From: Arthrobacter sp. E3
Lineage (GTDB): Bacteria; Actinomycetota; Actinomycetes; Actinomycetales; Micrococcaceae
Direction of reading: 5' to 3'
Assembly (NCBI RefSeq): GCF_017353415.1
Contig: NZ_JAFMPX010000004.1
Coordinates: 96,135-160,134 of the forward strand
DNA length: 64,000 nt
In this document: positions 55,351 through 63,931 of the stretch, piece by piece
Numbering within the stretch: the first letter of the stretch is position 1
Layout of the letters: every line of letters begins with the position of its first letter
The notes under the pieces: model-generated
Seen by the model: the letters and a program-made list of their open reading frames with translations, nothing else
What the model was told of the DNA's origin: nothing
Database searches by the model: none
Made by a program: the position numbers and the translations under genes

Positions 55351-56883
55351 TCACAGTCTCTTGGAGGCGTCCACCACGGCACGGATCTGCCGCCGGGTGC
55401 CGGAGACCACCGCCGCCAATCCGTTGCCTGTCATCCACGCCCCCGTCAATACCAGGCCGGGGACGTCATTGGCCAGCGAATGGACGTGCGCGATCTTTTC
55501 GTGATGCCCCACTGCGGCAAACGGGAGCGCACCCTGCCACCGGACCACGTCCGCACCCAACAGGTCGGCCTCGCTCACTTCCACGCCGAGCATGGTGGTG
55601 GCATCTGCCAGCGCCGTGGCGATCAAGTCGCTTTCCGTGGGCGTGTTCGCAGTCAGCCGCACCGCATCGGCCGGCTTGGTCCCGGCACGGCCGTAGGACA
55701 AGCGCACCACGTGGGTTCCGGGCCCGGTGGAATCCGCCAACCAGTGCCATTTCGCGGTGGAATGTGTGAGCGCCTTGGCCGTGATGGTCTCCACGGACGG
55801 GGCCACCAGGACTCCTGTGCCGCGCGGGGCCGAATCCAGTTCGGGCACATCCACCACCAGCGTCACCAGACGAATATCAGGTCCCGGGGCCGGAGTGAAG
55901 GGCAGCAGTTCGGGCATCTCCGGAGCCAGCAACTTAACGGCCATGGGCCCGTCGGTGGCCATCACCAACAGCTTGGCGGCCAGATATCCGTGCGTCGTGC
56001 CGTGCTCCCATTCAACAATCCACGGTGAGGGCTCGCCGCCGTCGTACGTCGGTGTGGGGGCGTCGTCAATATCACCGCGGTAGATGGCCTTCACCTTGTG
56101 CCCGAGGTGCATCGAAACACCGGCCTCCTGCAGCTTCTCCACGAGGGCGTCCACCAGCGTGTGCATGCCCCCGACCAGCCCTCCCACTGCCGCCCCGGGC
56201 TTGCTGCCGAGGCCCCTGTCCCGCTGGGCAGCCACGGCCGCAGCCAGCGAACCGTGGTCGCGAATGCCGGCGCGCAACCCCGGCGCCACCACGTCTACGT
56301 CCAGCAGTTCCGCACTGGCTGAATGCACTCCTGCCACCACGGGGGCAACAAGCCGTTCAAGAACCCGCTTGCCCATTCGCGCACGCACCAGGTCAGCCAC
56401 ACTCATGGTGGCTTCGGTGGTGCCGATGTTGACCGGCATTTTGGCGTCAAGGGCGGCACGCAACACTCCCGAGGCGCCCAACGCCTGACGTACTTCCGGC
56501 GCGCCAAGGTCCGAGGGAATGCCCAGTACGCCTGTGCGCGGCAGGGGAACGGGTCCGTCGGGCAGCCATACCCAGGCCCCTGCTGGATTGGGTTCCACAA
56601 CCTTGTCCCCCAACCCCAACTCTGCAGCAAGTTCGGACACCGCCGTGTTGCGTGTGGCAAACGATTCCGCACCCGAGTCAAGGACCACCCCGGCCACTTC
56701 GTGCCGGCCTACGCATCCACCCCAGGAGGCGGAGGCGTCGTAAATAGTGACCTTGAAGCCCGCTTCCTGCAAGTCCCAGGCCGCCAGCAGCCCCGAAATG
56801 CCACCTCCCACCACAACCGTTTGGTAGGGGGCCGGGTGGCTCAGTGGTGTGAAGGCCTTGGCGGCCTTTCTGCGGTTTTCCAT
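55351..56883 (-). CDS. hemY: Protoporphyrinogen/coproporphyrinogen III oxidase (HemY/CgoX)
   Basis: FAD-dependent oxidation of coproporphyrinogen III to coproporphyrin III. About 510 residues: the FAD-binding motif VVVGGGISGLLAAWDLQEAG near the N-terminus, LDSGAESFATRNTAVSELAA, and the C-terminal FAD segment GLVLTGAWMTGNGLAAVVSG. I start at ATG 56883 (MENRRKAAKAF), five bases after GAGGACACC; the frame is open to 57072 but that part overlaps hemE. With HemQ present the coproporphyrinogen oxidase role is more likely than protoporphyrinogen oxidase. Confidence 0.92.
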   Translation of the reverse strand: MENRRKAAKAFTPLSHPAPYQTVVVGGGISGLLAAWDLQEAGFKVTIYDASASWGGCVGRHEVAGVVLDSGAESFATRNTAVSELAAELGLGDKVVEPNPAGAWVWLPDGPVPLPRTGVLGIPSDLGAPEVRQALGASGVLRAALDAKMPVNIGTTEATMSVADLVRARMGKRVLERLVAPVVAGVHSASAELLDVDVVAPGLRAGIRDHGSLAAAVAAQRDRGLGSKPGAAVGGLVGGMHTLVDALVEKLQEAGVSMHLGHKVKAIYRGDIDDAPTPTYDGGEPSPWIVEWEHGTTHGYLAAKLLVMATDGPMAVKLLAPEMPELLPFTPAPGPDIRLVTLVVDVPELDSAPRGTGVLVAPSVETITAKALTHSTAKWHWLADSTGPGTHVVRLSYGRAGTKPADAVRLTANTPTESDLIATALADATTMLGVEVSEADLLGADVVRWQGALPFAAVGHHEKIAHVHSLANDVPGLVLTGAWMTGNGLAAVVSGTRRQIRAVVDASKRL

Positions 56884-56924
56884 GGTGTCCTCTTTGTGGC
56901 AGGTGCAGGTGTCGCTGATGCAGG

Positions 56925-57980
56925 CTAGATGGAGTGGATCAGGTCCACAAGGCGGGTCAGGACGGCCGGGTCTGTTCCAGGCGGCACGCCATGACCCAAG
57001 TTCACCACATGAGAGGGCGCAGTGGAACCGGCCCGAACAACTTCGCGGGCGTGTTGCTCCAAGACCTCCCAAGGAGCGCTGAGCAGTGCCGGATCAATAT
57101 TCCCCTGCAACGGCACGGTGCCGCCGAGCCGGCGGTTGGCTTCATCCAGCGGGAGTCGGTAGTCAACGCCCATCACATCCACGCCCACATCATGCATGGC
57201 ACCGAGGAGTTCACTGGTTCCGGTGCCAAAATGGATCAGTGGCACGCCCAGGTTGCGGACGTGGTCCAAGGCCCTGGACGACGCCGGCGCCACATGATTT
57301 GTGTAGTCGGCGAGTCCCAGCGACCCTGCCCAGGAATCGAAAAGCTGCGCGGCGCTGGCTCCGGCCTCAATTTGGGCTCGCAGGAATTTTCCTGAGGCGT
57401 CCGCAGCCCAGTTCATCAGCTCTGCCCAGAGCTCCGGCTGGGCATGCATCATGGTGCGGGGGCCAAGGTGGTCGCGCGAGGGACGCCCTTCCACCATGTA
57501 GGCGGCCACGGTGAAGGGAGCACCTGCAAAACCGATGAGCGGGGTGCTGCCCAGCTCGGCCACCGTCAGGGCCACTGCCTCGCGGATTGGGTCAAGGGCT
57601 TCGTCCGTGAGCTCCGGCAGGGCTGCGATGTCTTTGGCGGTGCGGATGGGTGCATCCAACACCGGGCCCACGCCCGGGACAATGTCCACGCCAACGCCGG
57701 CGAGTTTCAGCGGGATGACGATGTCTGAGAAGAAGATCGCCGCGTCCACGTCGTGTCGCCGGACGGGCTGGAGCGTAATTTCCGCGGCCATGGCCGGCAA
57801 AAGGCAGGATTCAAGCATGGTGGTGCCTTCACGCAGCTTGCGGTACTCCGGCAGTGAGCGCCCTGCTTGGCGCATGAACCAGATGGGGCGGCGGCTTGGC
57901 GTACCTCCCCTGTAGGCCGTAATCAAAGGGGAGCTGGCGGTGCGGCCATCCATCAGGGGGTGGCTGGAGTTCAGTGTCAT
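56925..57980 (-). CDS. hemE: Uroporphyrinogen decarboxylase
   Basis: Decarboxylates uroporphyrinogen III to coproporphyrinogen III. 351 residues with the family signatures RRPIWFMRQAGRSLPEYRKL and GFAGAPFTVAAYMVEGRPSR, plus VDVMGVDYRLPLDEA and QGNIDPALL. ATG 57980 lies about 5 bases after AGGGTGG. It is the first gene of the minus-strand heme cluster and is divergent from hemA, so the 164-bp gap 57981-58144 should hold the promoters for the pathway. Confidence 0.95.
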   Translation of the reverse strand: MTLNSSHPLMDGRTASSPLITAYRGGTPSRRPIWFMRQAGRSLPEYRKLREGTTMLESCLLPAMAAEITLQPVRRHDVDAAIFFSDIVIPLKLAGVGVDIVPGVGPVLDAPIRTAKDIAALPELTDEALDPIREAVALTVAELGSTPLIGFAGAPFTVAAYMVEGRPSRDHLGPRTMMHAQPELWAELMNWAADASGKFLRAQIEAGASAAQLFDSWAGSLGLADYTNHVAPASSRALDHVRNLGVPLIHFGTGTSELLGAMHDVGVDVMGVDYRLPLDEANRRLGGTVPLQGNIDPALLSAPWEVLEQHAREVVRAGSTAPSHVVNLGHGVPPGTDPAVLTRLVDLIHSI

Positions 57981-58144
57981 GGCACCACCCTACAGAGCCA
58001 ACTCAAACTGTTTTGTGGACAAACTGTCACCGCAAAGAGAGGACATGTTGACGGCCGCTTGTAAGCAGCATCACAAAATCTTAGTGACGCTTTGTTCCAT
58101 CATGTCCATAAACCATCAGCTTGGGGGGCTACGATATTGGCATT

Positions 58145-59461
58145 GTGGTTCTATTCTCCCTCGTTGCTTCGCACAGCAGCATTGATCTGGAAACCGTTGC
58201 CCGCCTTAGCGCCGGGGCCGCGGCAGTCAGTGCTGAGATCATCCCACCGGAAAATGCAGTCACCGGGCTCATCACTTTGGCCACCTGCAACCGCTACGAA
58301 CTGTACGTGCACGCCCGCAGCAGCGAGGACCTTGAGTCTGCCCGCAGCTCGCTGATCGAATCGATTAGCAGACATTCCGGACTTGCCGAACGGTACGTTG
58401 CAGCAGCGCTGTCCACCTTGGAGTCCGACGCCGTACCGCGGCACCTCTTCGCGGTGAGCACGGGACTGGAATCTGCCGTGGTGGGTGAGCGCGAGATTGC
58501 CGGGCAGGTGCGCCGCGCGCTGAGCATCGCCCAGGAACAAGGCGCCACTACGCCCTCCCTCGTCAGACTATTTCAGGCCGCTGCCAAGACTGCCAAGGAC
58601 GTGGGCTCCCAAACGGCACTCGGACGCCGCGGCATGTCAATCGTCTCCGTTGCGTTGGATTTAGCCGCAGAACTACAGGACCGTCCACTGGGCTCACTTG
58701 CTGGCAAGTCCGCTGTTCTCTTTGGCACCGGCGCCTACGCGGGGGCAGCCATGGCACAGCTCGTGCAACGCGGCTGTACCGACATTTCCATCTACTCCCC
58801 CTCCGGCCGAGCTGAAACCTTCACCGCTTCCCGCGGAGGCACGGCCCTGAACGAGGAATCGTTGCCGCAGGCCTTGTCCAAAGCATCACTGCTCCTAGGC
58901 TGCAGCGGTTCCGACCATCAAGTGACGCGAACGGATTTGGCGCAACTGCGCCACAACGATTCGCAGCAACTCACTGTCATCGACCTCGCTCTGAACCACG
59001 ACTTTGCCGCTGACATCGATAGCCTGCCCGGAGTGGACCTGATGACCTTGGAAACGGTCCGCCAAGCAGCCCCAGCGGAAGAGGAATCCACTCTGGCACA
59101 GGCTTCGTCACTCGTCTCCGCAGCAACGAGGGACTTTGAGCGGGCCCAAAATTCCCGCTCCTTGGACCACGCAATTGTTGCGCTGCGCAGGCACACCATG
59201 GGTGTCCTTGACGATGAAATCGCGAAGGTCCGCAAACAGCACGGCTGCACTGCAGCCACCGCTGAAGTGGAATTCGCCATGCGTCGCATGGTCAAGCAAC
59301 TACTTCACGTGCCGACGGTTAGAGCGAAGGAGCTCGCGGCCGCCGGGGATCCGGACAGTTACTTGGCGGCCCTTGACGCCCTGTACGGGCTGAAGATCGA
59401 CCCTGCTGTCATCGGCTCCACCCTGACTCAAAGCCTTGATCCGAACGAAGCCGCAGGTTAA
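58145..59461 (+). CDS. hemA: Glutamyl-tRNA reductase
   Basis: First committed step of the C5 tetrapyrrole pathway: reduces glutamyl-tRNA to glutamate-1-semialdehyde. About 438 residues with the catalytic cysteine at 48 in LATCNRYELYVHA, VVGEREIAGQVRRALSIAQE, and the NADPH domain starting near GKSAVLFGTGAYAGAAMAQL. The frame opens at TTG 58121; I use GTG 58145, which gives the usual MVLFSLVASH-type N-terminus. No clear ribosome site is seen, and a TACGAT 10 bases upstream would make the mRNA nearly leaderless. Its stop overlaps the convergent SDR stop. Confidence 0.94.
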   Translation: MVLFSLVASHSSIDLETVARLSAGAAAVSAEIIPPENAVTGLITLATCNRYELYVHARSSEDLESARSSLIESISRHSGLAERYVAAALSTLESDAVPRHLFAVSTGLESAVVGEREIAGQVRRALSIAQEQGATTPSLVRLFQAAAKTAKDVGSQTALGRRGMSIVSVALDLAAELQDRPLGSLAGKSAVLFGTGAYAGAAMAQLVQRGCTDISIYSPSGRAETFTASRGGTALNEESLPQALSKASLLLGCSGSDHQVTRTDLAQLRHNDSQQLTVIDLALNHDFAADIDSLPGVDLMTLETVRQAAPAEEESTLAQASSLVSAATRDFERAQNSRSLDHAIVALRRHTMGVLDDEIAKVRKQHGCTAATAEVEFAMRRMVKQLLHVPTVRAKELAAAGDPDSYLAALDALYGLKIDPAVIGSTLTQSLDPNEAAG

Positions 59462-60444
59462 TCGAACGCGTTGACGCCCGTCAGCTCAGCCGACAGCATC
59501 CAGAGCCTCCAGGCACTTTCCGGATCCACCGCGTGCGCGTCCACACCGGCAAATCGGGCAAACTCCGACTCCTGTTCGGTGGGACTGGCAATGTCGCAGT
59601 CCTCGCAGTACACGCCTCCCTTGCCATCAAGCAGCGGCGAAGTTGCAGCCCACACCGATGTTGCTGCCCCTTCTCCGGCAGATTTAAACCCATCTTTGAG
59701 CTTCCCGGTGTCATCCATCCACCCTGCCGCCACCATTTCCTCGTTTGTGAGGTGGCGCTGGAGCCCGGTCATGATGCCTCCGGGGTTCACGGCGAAGGCC
59801 CGCACCCCGTAGTCCGTGCCCTGCGCATCCAGTTCCACAGCGAACAGGCTGTTGGCAGTTTTCGCCTGCCCATAGGCCTGCCACTTGTCATAGCCGTGCA
59901 TGAATTGGGGATCGTCAAAATGGATGCCGGAGATTTTGTGCCCCGTGGAGGACAAAGCCACCACGCGTGCCCCGCCGTCGGCCAGCACCGGCCACAACTC
60001 GTTCACCAGGGTGAAGTGCCCCAGATGGTTGGTGGCAAACTGCGCTTCCCAGCCCGGACCCACCCTCGTTTCCGGGCATGCCATGATGGCGGCATTGTTG
60101 ATCAGAATATCCAGACGGTTTCCGGAGGCCACATACTCGCGGGCAAACTCCTTGACGCTGGCCTGCACACCCAGGTCCATGTCGAACACTTCGACCCCGC
60201 CAAGGTCTGCTGCCGCCAGCACCCCGCGGGCATGATCGGGACGGCGTGCCGGAACAAAAACCCGCACCCCGACGCCGTCCAGCGCACGGACCGTCTCCAA
60301 TCCCAACCCTGAGTAGCCGCCGGTCACAATGGCAACACATCCGGAGAGATTCATTCCCTCCACAACGGCTGCGGCAGCGGTGTAGTGCCCAAATCCCGAA
60401 GCAAGTGGCTGCTGCGGTGTTGGTTGATGCCCGGCGTGATTCAA
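59458..60444 (-). CDS. Short-chain dehydrogenase/reductase (protochlorophyllide-reductase-like subgroup)
   Basis: About 328 residues. The N-terminal QQPLASGFGHYTAAAAVVEG tag is followed by the Rossmann motif VAIVTGGYSGLGLETVRALD, NNAAIMACPETRVG, and the active-site ALSSTGHKISGIHFDD with the catalytic Tyr-Lys in YGQAKTANSLFA. The start is TTG 60444, six bases after GAGG; this keeps the conserved N-terminal tag, while the frame continues to 60588 without support. Substrate unknown. It is convergent with hemA (four-base overlap of the stops). Confidence 0.83.
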   Translation of the reverse strand: MNHAGHQPTPQQPLASGFGHYTAAAAVVEGMNLSGCVAIVTGGYSGLGLETVRALDGVGVRVFVPARRPDHARGVLAAADLGGVEVFDMDLGVQASVKEFAREYVASGNRLDILINNAAIMACPETRVGPGWEAQFATNHLGHFTLVNELWPVLADGGARVVALSSTGHKISGIHFDDPQFMHGYDKWQAYGQAKTANSLFAVELDAQGTDYGVRAFAVNPGGIMTGLQRHLTNEEMVAAGWMDDTGKLKDGFKSAGEGAATSVWAATSPLLDGKGGVYCEDCDIASPTEQESEFARFAGVDAHAVDPESAWRLWMLSAELTGVNAFD

Positions 60445-60615
60445 GGTGCGCCTCTTTAAGTGAGTGCCGGCCCCAGAATTACGAGGAAGGCCTACCAAAA
60501 AACTTACTCCTATGCGGCGGGTTTGTCGCTGGGCAGCGCGCATCGATATGAATGGCAAAATCCCTGGGACAGCGCCATTGTCTGGCACGCTGAATCGAGT
60601 TTCCGTGGGACCGCT

Positions 60616-60732
60616 CTACCGTTGTTGGACTCCGGGAGCGTTCCTGCCACGGAGTTCGGCAATGCGGAGCCGCAGAAAAACAATAGCCAGAATCAAAACC
60701 CAGATGACAAGTACAGCCAACATGTTAATCAC
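60616..60732 (-). CDS. Candidate small membrane peptide (35-38 residues)
   Basis: Minus-strand ORF from GTG 60732 or ATG 60723 to TAG at 60616. The peptide is MLAVLVIWVLILAIVFL then RLRIAELRGRN and a short tail: one membrane helix followed by a positively charged cytoplasmic segment. GGAGGAA at 60735-60741 is a strong ribosome site upstream; the spacing suits GTG slightly short and ATG slightly long. No homology is claimed. It sits in the gap between the SDR and a lipoprotein gene. Confidence 0.4.
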   Translation of the reverse strand: MINMLAVLVIWVLILAIVFLRLRIAELRGRNAPGVQQR

Positions 60733-60792
60733 GCTTCCTCCAGGATTCTCCGGGCTGTAGCATCGAGTGAAAGTCGCGATCCGGGGAAAATA

Positions 60793-61227
60793 ATGAAACG
60801 TGTGTCCGTGCCGCTTTTCGCCGCAGCAGGTATTGCAGTTCTCCTCTTGACGGGCTGTTCCGATCAGGCAGGGCTCAAGGCCCTGGAGCGCACCGCCACA
60901 CCCGAAGACACATTGCCTGCAACGGTGAATCTGTCGACGGAAATGAACAGGGACAGTTCACGGCTGCTTGCGACCCAGGACGGGGTGCAATTCTTCGGCA
61001 TCCAAAGCGGCGATGCCAGCACCACCTGCGTGGCCGTTGTTCCGCCAGGTGAGGATCCCGCTTGGCAGGTAGGTTGTGGAGATACCAGAGGCAGTGGCGA
61101 AATCACTAAAATATCGTCGGTGAACACGCAGCTTTCCACGATCCTTCTGGGCGACGACTTCGACACCGGAAAACTGGAACCGGGCTGGACCAAGATCGCA
61201 GACAATATTCTCATCTCCGCTCGATAG
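60793..61227 (+). CDS. Small putative lipoprotein, function unknown
   Basis: About 144 residues. The signal peptide MKRVSVPLFAAAGIAVLLL is followed by lipobox LTGC (cysteine about 22). A small secreted domain contains a cysteine pair (TTCVAVVPPGEDPAWQVGC) that could form a disulfide. ATG 60793 with GGGGAAAA just upstream; the frame open from 60460 is not a gene. I do not recognise the family. It is convergent with the MoeB/rhodanese gene; only 20 bases separate the stops. Confidence 0.72.
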   Translation: MKRVSVPLFAAAGIAVLLLTGCSDQAGLKALERTATPEDTLPATVNLSTEMNRDSSRLLATQDGVQFFGIQSGDASTTCVAVVPPGEDPAWQVGCGDTRGSGEITKISSVNTQLSTILLGDDFDTGKLEPGWTKIADNILISAR

Positions 61228-61247
61228 CAGCCCGCCACGACCTTGTT

Positions 61248-62429
61248 TCAGCCGTTGGCAGCCCACGCATCCATACCACCGTCAAGATGCACGACGTCGG
61301 TGAAACCGGCCGTGCGCAAGCTCACCAGTGCCTGGGCCGAGCGAGTACCGGCCTTGCAGTGCAACACCACCGGAACGCCGCGCGGCACTTGCCCCAGCGC
61401 CGTTCCGTCCTTGATGCCTGCCAGCGGAATCAGCACCGACCCGGGTATCCGGGCGATCTCAAACTCCACCGGCTCCCGCACGTCTATCAAAACAAAGTCA
61501 TCGCTGCCCTGCTCTCGCCCGGCCAAGCGTTCGGCGAGCTGCCCGGCGGAGATGAGGTCGGCGTAGTCGTCATGGTGCGCAACAATGCCGCAGAAGACCT
61601 CGTAGTCCACAAGCTCGGTGATGGGTGCCGCCTCCGGGTCCTTGGCGATCCGAATTTCACGCCACCGCGAAGTCAACGCATCAAACACGAGAAGGCGCCC
61701 AAGAAGACTCTGACCAATGCCCGTGATGAGCTTGACGGCTTCTGTGACCATCATGGCCCCGATGGAGGCGCACAGCATGCCGAACACGCCGCCCTCCGCA
61801 CACGAGGGCACAGTGCCGGGGGCCGGCGGCTCGGGGTACAAATCACGGTAGTTGGGGCCGAACTTGTCCCAAAACACGCTGACTTGGCCGTCAAAGCGCA
61901 GGATGGATCCCCACACGTAGGGCTTGCCCAGCAGCGCAGCCGCATCATTGACGAGGTAGCGGGTGGCAAAGTTGTCCGCACCGTCCAGGATGATGTCATA
62001 GTCGGCAAAGAGGTCCAGGGCGTTGGAGGAATCCAGGCGCACGTGGTGCAACACCACGTTCACGCCCGGGTTGATGTCAAGAATGGAGTCCCTGGCCGAT
62101 TCGAGCTTGGTGCGGCCAATGTCCGCCACCCTGTGGATGACTTGGCGCTGCAGGTTACTCAACTCCACGACGTCGTCGTCGATGATGCCCAGCGTTCCGA
62201 CGCCTGCCGCGGCCAAATACAACAATGCCGGGGAACCGAGCCCGCCAGCGCCGATCACCAACACGCGGGCGTTGCGCAGCCGCCGTTGCCCTTCCAACCC
62301 AATTTCCGGAATCAGGGCATGGCGTGAATACCGTTCCAGTTCCTCGGCAGTCAACGGAGGTCCGGGCTCCACCAGAGCTGGCAGACGGGTGGCAGTCGTG
62401 GAGGTCAAGGACTGAATGAGGGAAACCAT
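61248..62429 (-). CDS. moeB: MoeB/ThiF-type adenylyltransferase with C-terminal rhodanese domain (MoeZ-like)
   Basis: Activates the C-terminal glycine of a ubiquitin-like sulfur carrier and transfers sulfur to it, for molybdopterin, thiamine or cysteine synthesis. About 393 residues: the E1 domain has VLVIGAGGLGSPALLYLAAA, DDDVVELSNLQRQVIHR and DGADNFATRYLVNDAA. The rhodanese domain (about 285-393) has the persulfide cysteine in VVLHCKAGTRSAQAL. The zinc CxxC pairs of classic MoeB are not obvious. ATG 62429; the frame to 62516 overlaps the TetR gene. In M. tuberculosis moeB1 also lies beside a TetR and a DUF3107 gene, as I recall. Confidence 0.9.
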   Translation of the reverse strand: MVSLIQSLTSTTATRLPALVEPGPPLTAEELERYSRHALIPEIGLEGQRRLRNARVLVIGAGGLGSPALLYLAAAGVGTLGIIDDDVVELSNLQRQVIHRVADIGRTKLESARDSILDINPGVNVVLHHVRLDSSNALDLFADYDIILDGADNFATRYLVNDAAALLGKPYVWGSILRFDGQVSVFWDKFGPNYRDLYPEPPAPGTVPSCAEGGVFGMLCASIGAMMVTEAVKLITGIGQSLLGRLLVFDALTSRWREIRIAKDPEAAPITELVDYEVFCGIVAHHDDYADLISAGQLAERLAGREQGSDDFVLIDVREPVEFEIARIPGSVLIPLAGIKDGTALGQVPRGVPVVLHCKAGTRSAQALVSLRTAGFTDVVHLDGGMDAWAANG

Positions 62430-62536
62430 GCTTCTTAATCTAGTCCTGCTTGCAGCCTGTGGCGCATTGCCCGCGAGTAGACTGACACAAAACAGCCCAG
62501 CAGCACCTGGGGGCAATGGAAAGAAAGGCTGCTGTC

Positions 62537-63175
62537 ATGAGTTTGGAACCGTCTGCCAAGGAACGCGCCGTCACCAAAAGCGCGCCCACCCGGCTGCCCC
62601 GCGATGAACGCCGCGCACAACTGCTGTCCGCAGCTTTGGAAGTTTTCGTCAACCATGGGTACCACGGTGCAGCCATGGATGAAATTGCCGAGACCGCCAA
62701 GGTCAGCAAGCCCGTGCTATACCAGCACTTCCCCGGTAAACGGGAACTGTATTTGGCGCTGTTGGACAGCCATCTTGAGTCGTTGACGTCCATGCTCGTG
62801 GACGCGTTGAGCTCAACTACGGACAACAAGTTGCGCGTCCAGGCCACCATGAAGGCGTATTACACGTTCATGGCCAACGACGATCAGGCCCACAGGCTGG
62901 TTTTCGAATCCGACCTCGTCAACGACCCTGATGTGGCCGCCCGGCTGGAAAAGTTCAATGCGAACTATGCCGATGCGATTGGCCAGGTCATTGCTGAGGA
63001 CACCAAGCTCTCCGCCGTTGAGGCAACCCTGCTGGGACGCGCACTGGCGGGCATGGCCCAAGTCAGCGCCCGCTATTGGCTTGAGACCAAGGACAATATT
63101 GACATCGATGTGGCCAGCGATCTGGTTTATCGTTTAGCTTGGCGCGGAATTAGCCGCTTCCCCAAAGAATCCTGA
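62537..63175 (+). CDS. TetR/AcrR-family regulator (conserved next to DUF3107)
   Basis: About 212 residues. The HTH lies in RAQLLSAALEVFVNHGYHGA, then AMDEIAETAKVSKPVLYQHF with PGKRELYLALLD after it (about 30-75), and the C-terminal domain carries MANDDQAHRLVFESDLVN. ATG 62537 lies 8 bases after GAAAGG. It is divergent from moeB and followed 62 bases later by the DUF3107 gene. The pair is recognisable in mycobacteria (I recall Rv3208 and Rv3208A). Targets and ligand unknown. Confidence 0.86.
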   Translation: MSLEPSAKERAVTKSAPTRLPRDERRAQLLSAALEVFVNHGYHGAAMDEIAETAKVSKPVLYQHFPGKRELYLALLDSHLESLTSMLVDALSSTTDNKLRVQATMKAYYTFMANDDQAHRLVFESDLVNDPDVAARLEKFNANYADAIGQVIAEDTKLSAVEATLLGRALAGMAQVSARYWLETKDNIDIDVASDLVYRLAWRGISRFPKES

Positions 63176-63237
63176 GCCGCTGCCCCTACAGTGGTTTGTA
63201 CATACCTTTATCGCAAGTTTGCACCAAGGAGACAACA

Positions 63238-63462
63238 GTGGAAATTAAGATCGGCGTCCAAAACGTCAGCCGTGAAATCGTTCTTGAATCCGAGCAGAGC
63301 GCTGATGACGTTGCGGCCTTGGTGACTGAAGCATTGGACAAGGGCACCGCGCTTCGTCTCAAAGACGAGAAGGGCCGTCTGTTGATTGTTCCCGGAAATG
63401 CCCTGGGGTACGTTGAATTGGGTGGCGAGAAGGCCCGCAGCGTCGGATTCGGCGCCCTCTAA
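63238..63462 (+). CDS. DUF3107 small protein
   Basis: 74 residues: MEIKIGVQNVSREIVLESEQ, then a helical middle and ending VELGGEKARSVGFGAL, the whole length of the DUF3107 family. GTG 63238 follows AAGGAG by seven bases, a strong site. Function is unknown although it is widely conserved in actinobacteria. It is probably cotranscribed with the TetR gene upstream. Confidence 0.88.
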   Translation: MEIKIGVQNVSREIVLESEQSADDVAALVTEALDKGTALRLKDEKGRLLIVPGNALGYVELGGEKARSVGFGAL

Positions 63463-63504
63463 GAGCCCCCACCCTTTAGCTGGATAAAAGAGAGACGAAT
63501 CTTC

Positions 63505-63810
63505 ATGGTCGCGTTGGTTATCATTGCCCTTTGTTCCGGCGCCCTGGGTGCCATTGCCTGGGCAGTGGACAAGTACCGCAGTACATTCGGCGCAGTGCTT
63601 CCAGCCGGTGCGGCCGTGGTGGCATCCTTGCTTGTCTGGATCATCACCATGGCCGTGGGACTGGGCAATGACAGCTCCACCGCCTGGATCCCGTGGATTT
63701 TCTCCATCGTGGTGGGTGGCGCAGCAGCGTGGGCCACAGCAGGCTTTGTGGGCCGCGCCCGCCACACCCAGCTGGTGCAGCAGGCCAACGCGATCTTGCA
63801 CATGCAGTAG
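63505..63810 (+). CDS. Small membrane protein, function unknown
   Basis: 101 residues with three likely membrane helices (VALVIIALCSGALGAIAWAV, AVVASLLVWIITMAVGLG, IPWIFSIVVGGAAAWATAGF) and a short cytoplasmic C-terminus. ATG 63505 has GAGAGA about 9 bases upstream. It follows the DUF3107 gene by 42 bases on the same strand. I do not recognise a named family; the context suggests a conserved actinobacterial neighbourhood. Confidence 0.7.
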   Translation: MVALVIIALCSGALGAIAWAVDKYRSTFGAVLPAGAAVVASLLVWIITMAVGLGNDSSTAWIPWIFSIVVGGAAAWATAGFVGRARHTQLVQQANAILHMQ

Positions 63811-63830
63811 TCCAACCGTATAAACGCACC

Positions 63831-63874
63831 TTCGCCGCATATTCGTGCTTCGGTACATGCCGATAAGCGGCGAA
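63831..63874. repeat. 8-bp inverted repeat (TTCGCCGC ... GCGGCGAA) hairpin
   Basis: TTCGCCGC (63831-63838) and GCGGCGAA (63867-63874) are perfectly inverted around 28 bases, with further weak pairing inside (TATTCG / CGATA). No T-run follows. It may be a terminator-like or REP/mobile-element hairpin. Confidence 0.55.
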
Positions 63875-63931
63875 CCCTCTACGTCAGGCTGGTTGTGAGT
63901 CATTCGTGTCTTTTGATTAAAGGAGCCAGCC

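Noticed and set aside
57995..58100. Possible Rex-like site or other redox operator between hemE and hemA (TCAC-N9-GTGA and TTGTGG...TGTCAC)
   Set aside because: Arms too short and spacing does not match the known TTGTGA-N6-TCACAA pattern.
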